A stretch of 64,000 nt of DNA, from contig PVNU02002850.1 of the NCBI GenBank assembly GCA_003013855.2, forward strand, positions 3,038,001 through 3,102,000, in the 5' to 3' direction. A program made the position numbers and the translations under genes. The notes below the pieces were generated by a model. That model was not told where the DNA came from and made no database searches. It worked only from the letters and a program-made list of their open reading frames with translations. Numbering within the stretch: the stretch's first letter is position 1; every line of letters begins with the position of its first letter. Source of the stretch: Liriodendron chinense (taxonomy: Eukaryota > Streptophyta > Magnoliopsida > Magnoliales > Magnoliaceae). Shown one piece after another: positions 42,027 through 53,011 of this stretch.

Positions 42027-43363
42027 TGTTGAGCTTCCATTTTATACATGTTCTAGCCCATTACATCACATTACATTCATAATTTATGTGCTTAAAAGAC
42101 CCATCTAATACTTGTTTTATGTATGTAGAAATGAAAGAGAGAAGTCATGAATCTGTTGTTAAAAGGGTCCTTTGGAACTACATTGAAGACATTGAAAAGA
42201 AACCCTGAAAAATCGCGTTAGAAAGACCTGGATCGGCCAGAAGAAAGAAGATTTCAACATGCATATTAGAAGGCCGTCGGGCGCCCACCCATGTTCTGAC
42301 CTGGCGCCCAAAATTGGGTGAAAATATGTTGAAATTGCTGAATGGTTCTGGACCTGACCGGATACCCGACCACCATCAGGCCGGGCGCCCGATATTCAAA
42401 AGGGATTTCATCAATAAGCTGTTAACCAAATTCAATCACGGTCAGGCGCCCGACCAAAACATAACCGGGCGCCCGCCCAGCGTCTGATGACCGACTAAGT
42501 GCGTAAGTTTTTATGCAATCCGAGGTGGTTCATGATTTTTCCTATAAAAGGACACCTTGGCATCCTTACTAAGGTATCCAAGAAGAGTTATAAGTTCGTG
42601 GGGAGCAAGGAAGATCATCGTGGAGCGACCGCAACTCCTCCAACTAAGGTTTTTTTCTAGTTTTTCATGTTTTGTTTAGTTTTTCTTTGAATGATAGTTG
42701 AAGCATAATAATGCTCGGCTAGAACCTCTTAGCTAAGCCTAAGAGGTGAAGCTTGTGAGTAGTTATCATGTTAAATTCATTCAAATTCAAGTACTTTGCT
42801 TTAAGTTAGATTTTTAGGTTCTAGTTTGAATAAAAGTCGATATTTTTGGATGTTTTATGAGAGTTCATGTTCTTCGGACATGAGTTCCTTACAATTCTCT
42901 GAGATTATCATGTTTGGATTGATTAGATTCGAATTGTAGTAACCCTAGAGCGTATCATAGTCCATTGGCATAGTCGTTACTTCGAAGGCTACATATTTGA
43001 CTTCTACGTGCTTCGTTAGAATTAGAATCTTATTCTTCCACTTGAGTGGGATTGTTCACGTTTGAATGTTATATCTTCCAACTAGAAGAGAGATAGAACT
43101 TCAATTCTAGTTGTGTTATGCTTGGATGAATGAATTCACATGAGGGCTATCGCAAGTGGATCCTCGAAAGCCTTAGTTCCGTTAATTACAGATTTTTACA
43201 ACTTTATTGTTTTAAGTTATTTTATGAACTTGAACTCCTTATTTAATTGATTTTGAAGTTGCTGGAACAACTTGAATTGGTTTACCTAATTTCCTATGGA
43301 TCGTCCTCGGTCTTATCGAGAATTATTACTACATCGTAGCCTTGCACTTGAGGCGAGCGAGCA
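42027..43363 (+). repeat. Athila (plus copy) 3' LTR
   Basis: It starts TGTTGAGCTTCC after the polypurine tract and ends CACTTGAGGCGAGCGAGCA. TATA box CTATAAAAGGACACC lies at 42,541-42,555. Upstream of it, 42,270-42,480 carries about five GGGCGCCC-like palindromes. Confidence 0.85.
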
Positions 43364-44618
43364 ATTATGCATAGTTTACTTGTTTAAAGACTAATCTAAT
43401 ACATGTTTTTGTGCTTATAGGAATGCGAGAGAGACTTCACCTATATGATGATAAAAGACTCATTTTATATGCCTTAAAGATCAAAGGAAGAAAGAACAAG
43501 AGGTGGAGGAGAGATGTAATGAAGATGCAGGAGAAGAATTGTGAAAATTCACAATTTATAGAGTGTCCAACTGGTCGGCCAGCCACTGCACCAGATGGGT
43601 CGGCCAAACCCTCCAGAAACAAGGAATTCTCTGGATATATTTTTGCACTACCCGACCTGTTGTCCGACCGGCCAACCAACCGGCAGACAGGTCGGTTTAA
43701 AGTTTTTTTAAAGAGAAGTTGATGTGCATGCTCCGGTCGGCTGGCCAGTGTCCCGACTGCGTAAGGACTCTCCAATCTCTCGAAGATTTCAGGTCTCGCA
43801 GTGACGGATTTTTGCTATAAAAGGACACCTCTACGTTGTTCCTAAGGCATCATAGAAGGTTTTGAAAGTCCAGAGAAGTGGAGCAGATCTTCGTGGAGCG
43901 TTTGCAACTCCTTCAACTAGGGTTTTTATAGTTTTCTTATGCTTTAAAGTAGTTTTTCTTTTTATTTTAGTTGTAGTATGATAATGCTCGGCTAAAACCT
44001 CTTAGCTAAGGCTAAGAGGTGAAGCTTGTAGCTAGTTTCATTGTTTAATTCATTTGATTCAAGTATCTTACTTAAAGTTTGGATTTTTAAGTTCTACTTT
44101 GAATAAAGTTGGTATTTTTAGAAGTTTTATGAGAGTTCATATACTTTAAACATGAGTTCCTTGCAATTCTCTGATATTACCATGTTTGGATTAATTAGAA
44201 TTGAATTGTAGTACCCCTACAGCATGTCATAATCTCTTGGTATGACTATTAGTTACAAGTTTAAGTTCAATGTGAACTAGAATCCGATTTCCTGACTTAA
44301 GTGGGATTGTGTGTGATTGAATGCCTTATCTTCCAACTAGATGAGAGATAGAACTTTGAATTTAGTTGTGTTTATGCTTGGATGAATGAATTCACATTGG
44401 ACTACTACAAGTGGATCCTTGAGGCCTTAGTTCCATTAATTATCAGATTTTTATAAAAGTTATTGTTTGTACTTAGTTTTTAAAATCAAACTTCAAAATT
44501 GCTGAATTTGAAGTTGCTAGAATGGTTTGAATTGGTTTACCCTAATTCCATGTGGATCGACCTCGGTCTTACTGAGTTATTACTGCATCGCAAGCCATGC
44601 ACTTGAGGTGAGCGGACA
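43364..44618 (+). repeat. Older Athila-related LTR fragment, 5' end missing
   Basis: It aligns with the plus-copy LTR from about base 75 onward (CTAATCTAATACATG...; CTATAAAAGGACACC at 43,815-43,829; CACTTGAGGTGAGCGGACA end at 44,618). It has its own GC-rich variable block (43,560-43,760, GGTCGGCC/CCGACC motifs). No primer site follows, so it is a solo or 3' LTR. The plus copy appears inserted into it and its missing start would have been lost with the deletion to the left. Confidence 0.75.
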
Positions 44619-44822
44619 GTGGAACATATACATACCTGTGTCAGTGGCTACCCTTGGAGACTTGACAATTTAGGCTCTACACAAGAGCTAAGGTCCTACA
44701 CATGAACATGAATTTAGGCTCTACAAAAGAGCCAAGGTCCTACATAAGAATCTCATGTATACTCCCATTAGAGGCTCTATTAAAGAGCGAAAGTTCTACA
44801 CAAGAACCTGGTTCGAGTTTGG
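44619..44822. repeat. Short tandem repeat between LTRs
   Basis: Three imperfect copies of TAGGCTCTACAMAAGAGC...AAGGTCCTACA(C/T)A...GAA start near 44,671, 44,724 and 44,763 (about 40-55 bp apart). They include the small inverted pair GGCTCT/AGAGC. Origin unknown. Confidence 0.65.
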
Positions 44823-44827
44823 GTTAC
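44823..44827. repeat. Athila (minus copy) left target-site duplication
   Basis: GTTAC immediately precedes TGTTCGCTCG and is repeated at 54,372-54,376. Confidence 0.88.
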
Positions 44828-46223
44828 TGTTCGCTCGCCTCAAGTGTAAGGCTGCGATGTAGTAATAAATCTCGGTAAGACCGAGGTCGATCCACAGGGA
44901 ATTAGAAACAACTTTCAAACTATTCCAGCAACTCAGTTTGCAATAGATATGAGGATTCAATTGAGCAATTAAACTAAAACAGTAACTTAATGAAAACCAG
45001 TAATTTAAGGTACTAAGGCATTCAAGGATCCACTCGTAGTAATCCCATGTCAATCCAATCAATCTAAGTATAGAGCACAACTAGATTTGAAGTCCTATCT
45101 CTCATCTAGTTGGAAAATAAAGCATTCAAACACATTCAATTCCATTCAACTTGAACTTCCAAGTTCTAGTCCCATTCAACACATGTAGATTTTAAAATCA
45201 TAGCCTTCGGAGTAACAGCCATGCCTATGGACTATGGCTTGCTCAAGGGTTACCATAATTCGAATCTAAACAAACACCATATGATAATCTCAGAGAATTG
45301 CAAGGAATTCATGTCAGGAGCACATGAACTCTCATGAAACATCTCAAACTATCAACTTAAGGGACTAAAAGATTAAAAACCCAAACTTGAATTGAAATTA
45401 CTTGAATTAAACTGAATCAAACATGGAAATTGGCTACAAGCTTCACCTCTCAGCCTTAGCTAAGAGATTCTAGCCGAGCATTGTCATACTACCACTAAAA
45501 CTCATGAAAAAAGCATAAAAACTAGAAAAACCGGAGTTTGGAGGGTTGCAGACGCTCCACGACGGCTTCCTCTCTCTAGCACCACATCCCTTAGCTTCTA
45601 TGATGACCTAGGAAGAGCCCCTAGGTGTCCTTTTATAGTGGGAAATCCCCCTTGCGTCGAAAACATCCAGAACTTGCGTAAGGTTACGCACTGCGCAGAA
45701 ATTTTCGGAGTCCCGATTTAGAAACTGCTTGTTTTGAATATGGCTGACCGGTCGAACGACCGGTCGGACCTGTCTTGGAGTCAGTCCAGCGTGCACAGAA
45801 ACATCCTGCTTTGCTGGCCGACCGATCAAGACCGGTCGGACCTCAGTGAATTTTGAGTCCAGGGAGTTTTAATGAGTCCACCGACCTGTTGGCCGACCGG
45901 TCAAGACCGGTCGAACCAACTGGTCCTTCCTTCAGTGCTTCCCAATGGTGTCCAGAGGTATGGCCGACCGGTCGGACTAGCCATTCTTCTACTTTTCCTT
46001 CTTTTCTTCATTCTCTTTTCTTCCTCTTTCTTCTTCCTTCATTTGTCCACCTTAGACCTTCACTCACAGGTTCTAAATGGACCCTTTTTAGTCTCCAATT
46101 GAGTGAAGTCTGCTCTCATCCCTACAATCACAAAACATGCGTTAGATGGGCCTTTTAAGCATGAAAACCATGCATATAATGCGATGTAATGGGCAATGCA
46201 ATGTATAAATTGGAGGTTCAACA
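44828..46223 (-). repeat. Athila (minus copy) left LTR (3' LTR)
   Basis: It runs from TGTTCGCTCG to GGTTCAACA. The minus-strand TATA box CTATAAAAGGACACC is at about 45,626-45,640. The GACCGGTC palindrome cluster lies at 45,740-45,975. Confidence 0.9.
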
Positions 46224-47508
46224 CACCCCCCAACCAGCTTTTTACTAGTCCCGAGCAAAACATGCGCAAAACAATTTCAAACCTCCAAACCAAACCTCCA
46301 ACAGAAACCATGTTTCTATCCATCCCAAGAGATACAAGTATAAAATTTGGAGAAATTAGGTGCTAGAAGCTGAAACCTTAAACTCTCAAAACATAATAAG
46401 TGTCTACATGAAATTCCCGCGGATTGATTGATAAATAGAAGAACTTGAACAAATTCAACCTAGTGTGCATAGTGAAAGTTCATCTCATGAGTTTCTGGGA
46501 TTATCTTCTTCATAGATTAAGTAAACCAAGGATCTTAAGGTGCACAGAGCAACAACAAGCCTATGACAAGAATTTGCCTTACCGTCCTTCTGATGGCTTT
46601 CACACTACGTCACATTTCCGGCTTTGGTTACGGTTCGACCATACCCCGGTTGGTAATAGGTAGCCCTTTTCAGAATTTTTCCACCATTTTTCCTTCATTC
46701 CCGATTTCATCCTTTCTTTTCCTTTTTCTTTTAAATTAGATAGGATTTTTAAAAATCCATATCTTTCGTTATTTTCCCATGGACAAGGATGGACAAAATA
46801 CCCCGGCTTGGTTTCTCAACACCTTTAAATCAAAGTCTAGCTAATCCACAAATTACATAAACCTTTCAACTCATGAAAATCGTGTAATGTGAACTTGGTG
46901 TAAAGGTGTTCAAATTTTCTATCAATCACAACAATAGGGGAACTAACATATAAAACCATTATGTTGGGAGAAATTCAAAACTTACAACATCACACACTTC
47001 GTATCTCCTCTTCTTATACTCATATCATCTTGAATGCATGGAAATAAGGTATTCTAAAAGAGTTTTGAAATTTTAGAAAATTCGAAAAAATTTGCGTGCA
47101 TATGAAGCTAGAAATGTTGCAAACTGCTAGATGAGGAATCTCATCGCACCCCCCAACCAAATCTTGCATTGTCCTCAATGTAAAAAGATATGCAATGGGC
47201 ATGAACATGAGAGCAATGGTAAAATATGAGAGGGTGAGAACAATAGTACCTGAGAGAGCGATCATGGAAGTCTACAACCCAACAACTAAAACCTACTAAA
47301 ACAGTAAAACTAAATAAAACTAAACCTACCTATGCTATACCTCCATCAGACTAGGAGATCAATCATCCTGATACACAGGATCATTCAGAGTGATGGACAT
47401 GTCCTCTGAATCAAATTTCTCAACAAATGGTTTAAGGCGTTGTCCATTAACTTTAAAACAATTACCATTCGCTGCATTCTCAATCTCCACAGCCCCATGA
47501 GGAAAAAC
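46224..47508 (-). other. Athila (minus copy) 3' non-coding region
   Basis: No env-like frame is visible. Polypurine tract (plus CACCCCCCAACCAGC) at 46,224-46,238 and a second similar tract (plus CACCCCCCAACCAA) at 47,147-47,160 next to the conserved TTGTCCTCAATGTA phrase. Confidence 0.7.
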
Positions 47509-48615
47509 TTATTTGACAATATATGAGCTGGTCAATCGAGATCGTAATTTTCCCGAAAAAAGATGAAGTCGGGAATTATACAAGAGTACTTTCTGTCCTT
47601 CATGGAAAAATTTCCTGAAGATGTGCTTGTCATGAAAGGCCTTCATCTTACTCTTGTAAATTCTCGAGTTCTCATATGCATCGTTCTGAATCTCATCAAG
47701 CTCATTTAATTGAAGTTTGCGAAGCGAGCTAGCCTTGTCAATGTCAAAATTTAAAGCCTGAATTGCCCAATAGGCTTTGTGTTCTATCTCCACAGGCAAG
47801 TGGCAAGCTTTCCTATAGACCAGTCTATAAGGGGACATTCCAATGGGTGTCTTGTAGGCGGTACTGTGAGCCCAAAGTGCATCATCTAATCTTAGGGACC
47901 AATCCTTGCGATCCGGTCTCACCGTCTTTTCTAAAATCTGTTTGATTTCCCTATTGGAGATTTCAACTTGCCCACTTGTCTGTGGGTGGTATGGGGTACT
48001 CACTTTATGCCTAATACCTGTATTTCTTCATTAAAGCTTTAAAAGGTTTGTTGCAAAAGTGAGCACCACCATCACTAATAATGGCTCGAGGCGTGCCAAA
48101 TCTAGAGAGTATGTTTTCTTCAAGGAACTTGAGAACCGTACGATGATGGTTGGTTCTACATGGGATAGCCTCTATCCATTTAGACACATAGTCTACAGCA
48201 AGCAATATATAGACATGTCTAAATGATGAGGGGAATGGTCCCATGAAATCGATGCCCAACAGTCAAAGACTTCAAGATATTGAATTGGGATGAGAGGCAT
48301 CATATTTCGACGGGATAGTCCTCCTAACTTTTGGCACCACTCGCATGCTTTGCAAAACTCATGGGTGTCCTTGAATAGCGTGGGCCAATAAAAACCACAC
48401 TGCAGAATTTTTACAGTAGTTTTCTTAGCGGAAAAATGACCCCCGCATACTTGATCATGACAAAAGGAGATGACGGAATTATGTTCATCATCAGGGACAC
48501 ATCTCCTTATAATTTGGTCTGGGCAATATTTAAACAATAAAGGTTCATCCCAGAAAAATCTGCGCACTTCCCTTAGAAATTTACGTTTGTCCTGTGCAGT
48601 CCAATGAATCGGCAT
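47509..48615 (-). pseudogene. Athila (minus copy) integrase
   Basis: Three frames cover it. The zinc region SFCHDQVCGGHF ... CEWCQKLGG is at 48,615-48,193. The core GIDFMGPFPS with IISDGGAHFCN is at 48,259-48,011. TPYHPQTSGQVEISNREIKQ with the catalytic Glu and the C-terminal region are at 48,003-47,509. A stop cuts the last domain at TSSYIVK, shortening it relative to the plus copy by about 60 codons. Confidence 0.88.
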
Positions 48616-49100
48616 CGCACCTGTGGAAAGATAATTTGCTCATCAGGGAATGAGTCCTCAATAGGTGACTCATCAATGGAATTAGGTAGGACTAAGCGGG
48701 ATAGATGATCCGCCACCACATTTTCTACCCCCTTCTTGTCTTTGATCTCCAAGTCGAATTCTTGAAGGAGTAGGATCCATCTAAGCAAACGGGGCTTAGC
48801 ATCCTTCTTAGAAAGAAGGTGTTTCAGCGTCGCATGATCCGTGTAAACAATAACCTTGGATCCTATTAAGTAAGGCCTGAATTTGTCCAAGGCAAAAATG
48901 ACAGCTAGGAGCTCTTTCTCCGTAGTCGAATAATTAACTTGGGCGAGATTCAAGGTCCTACTCGCGTAGTAGATAATATGGGGCTTCTTATCCTTCTTTT
49001 GGCCAAACACCGCCCCAATAGCATAATCGCTCGCATCGCACATCAACTCAAAAGGAATGGACCAATCTGGTGATTGCATGATAGGAGCGGTTGTCAACAT
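48573..49100 (-). pseudogene. Athila (minus copy) RNase H
   Basis: CDASDYAIGAVFGQ, TEKELLAVIFALDKF, VYTDHATLKHLLSKKD and ENVVADHLSRL supply the acidic residues of gypsy RNase H. A stop at about 49,139-49,141 separates it from RT and a frameshift near 48,620 separates it from integrase. Confidence 0.85.
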
Positions 49101-49139
49101 GTCTTTTAGCTTTGAAAAAGCTAATTGACATTCGGCACT

Positions 49140-50532
49140 CTACTCAAATTGGTTCTCCTTTTGTAGAAGGTTACATAAAGGCCTTGAGATATGACTAAAA
49201 TCTTTTATGAATCTTCTATAGAAACCGGCGTGTCCAAGGAAGGACTGCACATCGCGTATACTTTTGGGTGGTGGTAGATTGGAAATTATATCAATTTTTT
49301 TCCGGTCTACCTCTATTCCATTGGACGAGATGATATGTCCAAGGACTATTCCTCTATGTACCATGAAATGGAACTTTTCCCAGTTTAAAACGAAGTTCTT
49401 CTCCTCACACCTCATCAAGACCAACTTCAAGTGCTTGAGGCACTCATCAAACGTACAACCAAAAATAGAAAAGTCGTCCATAAATACTTCAAGAAACTCA
49501 CCCACCATGTCCGAGAAAATACTCAACATGCATCGTTGGAATGTGGCGGGTGCATTACATAGCCCGAATGGCATTCTTCGGTAAGCGAAGGTACCAAACG
49601 GGCATGTAAATGTGGTTTACTCTTGGTCCTCCGAAGCTATCTCAATTTGGTTGTATCCGGAATAGCCATCTAGGAAGCAATAATAGGAATGGCCTGCTAA
49701 CCTCTCCAAAATTTGATCCATAAATGGGAGAGGGAAGTGGTCTTTCCTAGTAACCGTGTTGAGCTTCCGATAATCAATGCACATACGCCAACTGGTGGTC
49801 ACCCTAGTCGGTATAAGCTCGTTGTTGGCGTTTTCTATGATGGTAATACCAGATTTCTTGGGGACAACTTGGGTAGGACTCACCCATTGGCTATCCACAT
49901 CTAATAGCTTTAACACCTCGGCTTTGACAACCTCCGGCCATCATGTTTGGATTTAGCTGTCTTTGAGGTTGTCTAGTCGTTTTTGCATTTTCTTCAAGAT
50001 GTATACGGTGAGTGCAAACCGAAGAATCTATCACTTTGAGATCCGCTATTGTCCAACCTATGGCTTCCCTATGTTCTTTGAGTAGCTCAATCAACTTGAG
50101 CTCTTGGTCTTTCTCTAGGTGAGAGGCAATGACAATTGGGAAAGTTTCCTCTTGACTCAAATATACATATTTAAGCTCGGATGGCAATGGTTTAAGGTCA
50201 AGCTTCGGTGGTTTGATGTTAGACAGTAGAGGCCTTGATGTGGTTGGTGGCAACTTTTCAAAATGGGGCCTCCACCAGCTAGTACCAACTGCCGGTCTTT
50301 CTATATTCAATGCTTGCACAATTCCACTAATGATGGGGTCTTCGGAATCCATGAAATGTGCCAAGCATGTCTCCAAGCTTTCTAGTGGTTCAAGTTGGAG
50401 GAGTTCTTCTTCTTCAAAAGATTCAAGCATGTTTACCTCGAAGAACTCATCATCATCGACATCCATATGTCTTTTACCCAAGTGAAATACATTCACCTCT
50501 AATGTCATGTTTCCAAAGGATAGTTGCATCAC
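49140..50532 (-). pseudogene. Athila (minus copy) reverse transcriptase
   Basis: Three frames cover RT. 50,532-49,891 carries the leader and IELLKEHREAIGWTIADLK. 49,916-49,617 carries WRMCIDYRKLNTVTRKDHF and FLDGYSGYNQI. 49,574-49,140 carries MPFGLCNAPATFQRCM, the catalytic FMDDFSIFG and FLGHAGFYRRFI. Breaks fall at about 49,905 (small deletion after LLDV) and 49,617 (stop after DQE). Confidence 0.88.
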
Positions 50533-50541
50533 CCCATTCCG

Positions 50542-50934
50542 TCAATTGATGATTGTGTTTGATGTGGCAAGGAATGGGCGGCCTAATATCACCGGTATTT
50601 GAGTGCTAGCATCCAAAATCGGTTGTGTGTCCAAGACGATAAAATCTACCTGGTAGTAGAATTTGTCAACTTGGACTAGAACATCCTCAACTATCCCCCT
50701 CGGTACACGGATAGATCTATCAGCGAGTTGCAACGTGGTCTTGGTGGGTTTTAATTCACTAAGACCCAATTTCTCATATACCGAGTATGGGATCAAGTTC
50801 ACACTCGCCCCTAAATCTAGCAAGGCACGCTTAATCCGGTAGTCTCCAATGATACATGAGACGGTGGGACTACCGGGATCTTTGAATTTTTTTTTTTTTA
50901 GGGGGGGGGGGTGTCTTTTGAGTGAGAATGGCAC
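50542..50934 (-). pseudogene. Athila (minus copy) protease
   Basis: It follows a poly-C/poly-A slip region at 50,888-50,912. The active-site stretch reads LLDLGASVNLIPYSVYEK, with the C-terminal VILGRPFLATSNTIIN. The frame stops at 50,542 and RT resumes just after it in another frame. Confidence 0.85.
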
Positions 50935-52544
50935 TCATTTGCTTATTTAAGAAGGCCTTTTGTTGCACATTATATTTGCGTTTTGTTGTGCATAGGTCCT
51001 TTAGAAACTTGGCATAAGAGGGGATTTGTTTGATGGCATCAAGCAAAGGGATGTTAATCTTGACTTGTCTGAAAATCTCTAGAATATCATGAGAGTTTGG
51101 AAGAGATTTTGGGGCAACCAATCTCGAAGGGAATGGTGCTACGGGCTTGTAAACGCGTTCCGTTTCTTGTGGGGCTAAGTTAGATCCATCCTCATCCTCA
51201 GAATTTACCGGATCATTAGGCTTGTCGGCCTTCACCGGAATAGATTTGTCAATTTTTTTACCACTTCTAAGAGTGGTGATGGATTTGGCTTGCTCCATGT
51301 GTTGGTTGGAAGGATTAGGAATGCTCACTTCATGTACTTGCTTTGGATTGGGCTGAGGTTGGGCCGGAAAGGTCCCTTCCCTAGCATTCAAGCGTCCCTT
51401 AATCTCATCAACCGAGACTTTAAGCTCTTGGAACATTTGCTGATTCGTTTGATTGATTTGCGTTTGCCCTTGTATAAACACTTTCAAGGTATCCTCCATT
51501 GAGAATTGAGGTGGGGCCATATTTTGCATGGGTGGCCCTCCTTGAGAGTTGGTAGGATTGCCCGTGGGAGCATTCTTCCAACTGAAATTTGGGTGGTTCT
51601 TCCAACTAGTATTGTACGTATTACCCACCGGCCCATTGAAAGGCCGTTGATACCCATATGTGGCATTTGCATGTTCATGTAATACCTCTTGAAATGCAGG
51701 AATTGTGGGACAATCTTGCGTAGCGTGTAAATCAGGTGAGACAAATCCCACATATGGTTTCAATAGCTTCATTGGACTTTGGAACTCCACTTTTACTAAG
51801 TTCCATGGCCTCGACCTTCCTTGTGAGGTTGGCTATCCTTGCATTCACGTCGTCTTCCTCCTTAAGGATATAGATCCCTCCTTTCTCTTGAATAGGCTTA
51901 GGGTTATTGGGTTTATCCGAGGTATCCCAAGATTGGGCATTTTCAGCCAACATGTCCAAGTAACTCCAAGCCTCATCTGGATTTTTGCTCATAAACTCGC
52001 CATTGCACATCATCTCTACAAATTGGCGCATATTGGAACTTAATCCATCATTGAAAAAATTTATAAGTCGCCAACTCTCATAGCCATGATGTGGGCAAGC
52101 AAGTAGGAGGTCCTTAAATCTCTCCCAACATTGGAAGAAAGATTCACCCTCTTTAGCCGAGAAATTCATTATGGCTCTTCGAAGAGTGTTCGTTTTATGA
52201 GCCGGGAAGAACTTTTTCAAGAATTCCCGGGTCATCTCATTCCATGACCCAATCGAATGTGGTCTAAGAGAGTGAAGCCAATCTTTGGCTCTTTCTTTCA
52301 ATGAAAAGGGAAAAAGTTTAAGTCTAATGGTATCTTCTGAAACATTGGTGTATTGCAAGGTAGCCACCACTGCTTTGAATTCTTTCAAGTGCAGATATGG
52401 GCAGTCAGAGTCTAGCCCATGGAACTTTGGTATAAGTTGAATTACACCCGGCTTTATGTCAATGTTTCCCCCGTTTGGTGGTAGAACCACACAAGAGGGT
52501 GTAATTGCACGGGCTGGTTGTAGGTAATCCCGCAGTGATCTCAT
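50870..52544 (-). pseudogene. Athila (minus copy) gag
   Basis: Two overlapping frames (52,544-51,732 and 51,790-50,870) join by a frameshift in the zinc-knuckle region, where CGIC and HATQDC fall in different frames. The first has the gag core: LHLKEFKAVVATL, KLFPFSLKERAKDWLHSL, WNEMTREFLKKFFPAHKT and ESFFQCWERFKDLL. The second has a low-complexity spacer, then SVDEIKGRLN and PSYAKFLKDLCTTKRK. It would form the particle if intact. Confidence 0.85.
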
Positions 52545-52987
52545 TGGAGGAACGTTATGTACTTCATTCTCTCCTACTCCTTGATTTATGTTTGTAGTTG
52601 GAGTAGGGGGGGAGGATTCCTTAAAGGTGTTTGATCCATACTCCCCAAACTTTCACAATGCTCTTGGTAATTTCGGACTCGTCTATGGACTGATGATGGT
52701 CTAACTAAACCACCTTCAGATTGGAGACGATTTGAGTGGTTACGTTCCCAACGGGACATAAACCACTCAACCAAAAACTAAACTAGTCCTAAATCCTAGA
52801 AATCTGAAATTAATCTGAAAATAGAAAATCTGTAAAAAGCTAAGTTAGAAAGGTATTACCAAATGTGCTTGAACTAGAGAAGAAATCCTACAAAACAAAA
52901 TAATTTGTTAGTTCTAAAAAAAATCAGAAAACCTATCTACTTCTACTTCTACAGCCACTAAAACAATTTGAAAACCGTTATCTAAAT

Positions 52988-53005
52988 TCCCCGGCAACGG
53001 CGCCA
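52988..53005 (-). other. Athila primer-binding site
   Basis: Minus strand TGGCGCCGTTGCCGGGGA sits 6 bases from the 5' LTR edge. This 18-base sequence is the tRNA-Asp-type primer site common in Athila and related Ty3 elements. Confidence 0.9.
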
Positions 53006-53011
53006 AAAACT

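Larger units (their letters stand above)
36727..43363 (+). mobile_element. Athila-type Ty3 retrotransposon, 5'-truncated
   Basis: Internal sequence starts abruptly inside gag, fused to element 1's LTR. It has gag remnants, protease, RT, RNase H and integrase on the plus strand, then 1.1 kb non-coding, a polypurine tract GATGGTTGGGGGGTG and a 3' LTR at 42,027-43,363. The 5' LTR, primer site and most of gag are missing. It is closely related to the minus-strand copy at 44,828-54,371 in coding sequence, but its LTR differs strongly in the variable part. Stops and frameshifts in every domain make it inactive. Confidence 0.85.

Noticed and set aside
46224..47508. Env-like gene of Athila elements
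   Set aside because: The 1.1-1.3 kb after integrase in both copies has no long frame or membrane-type sequence.
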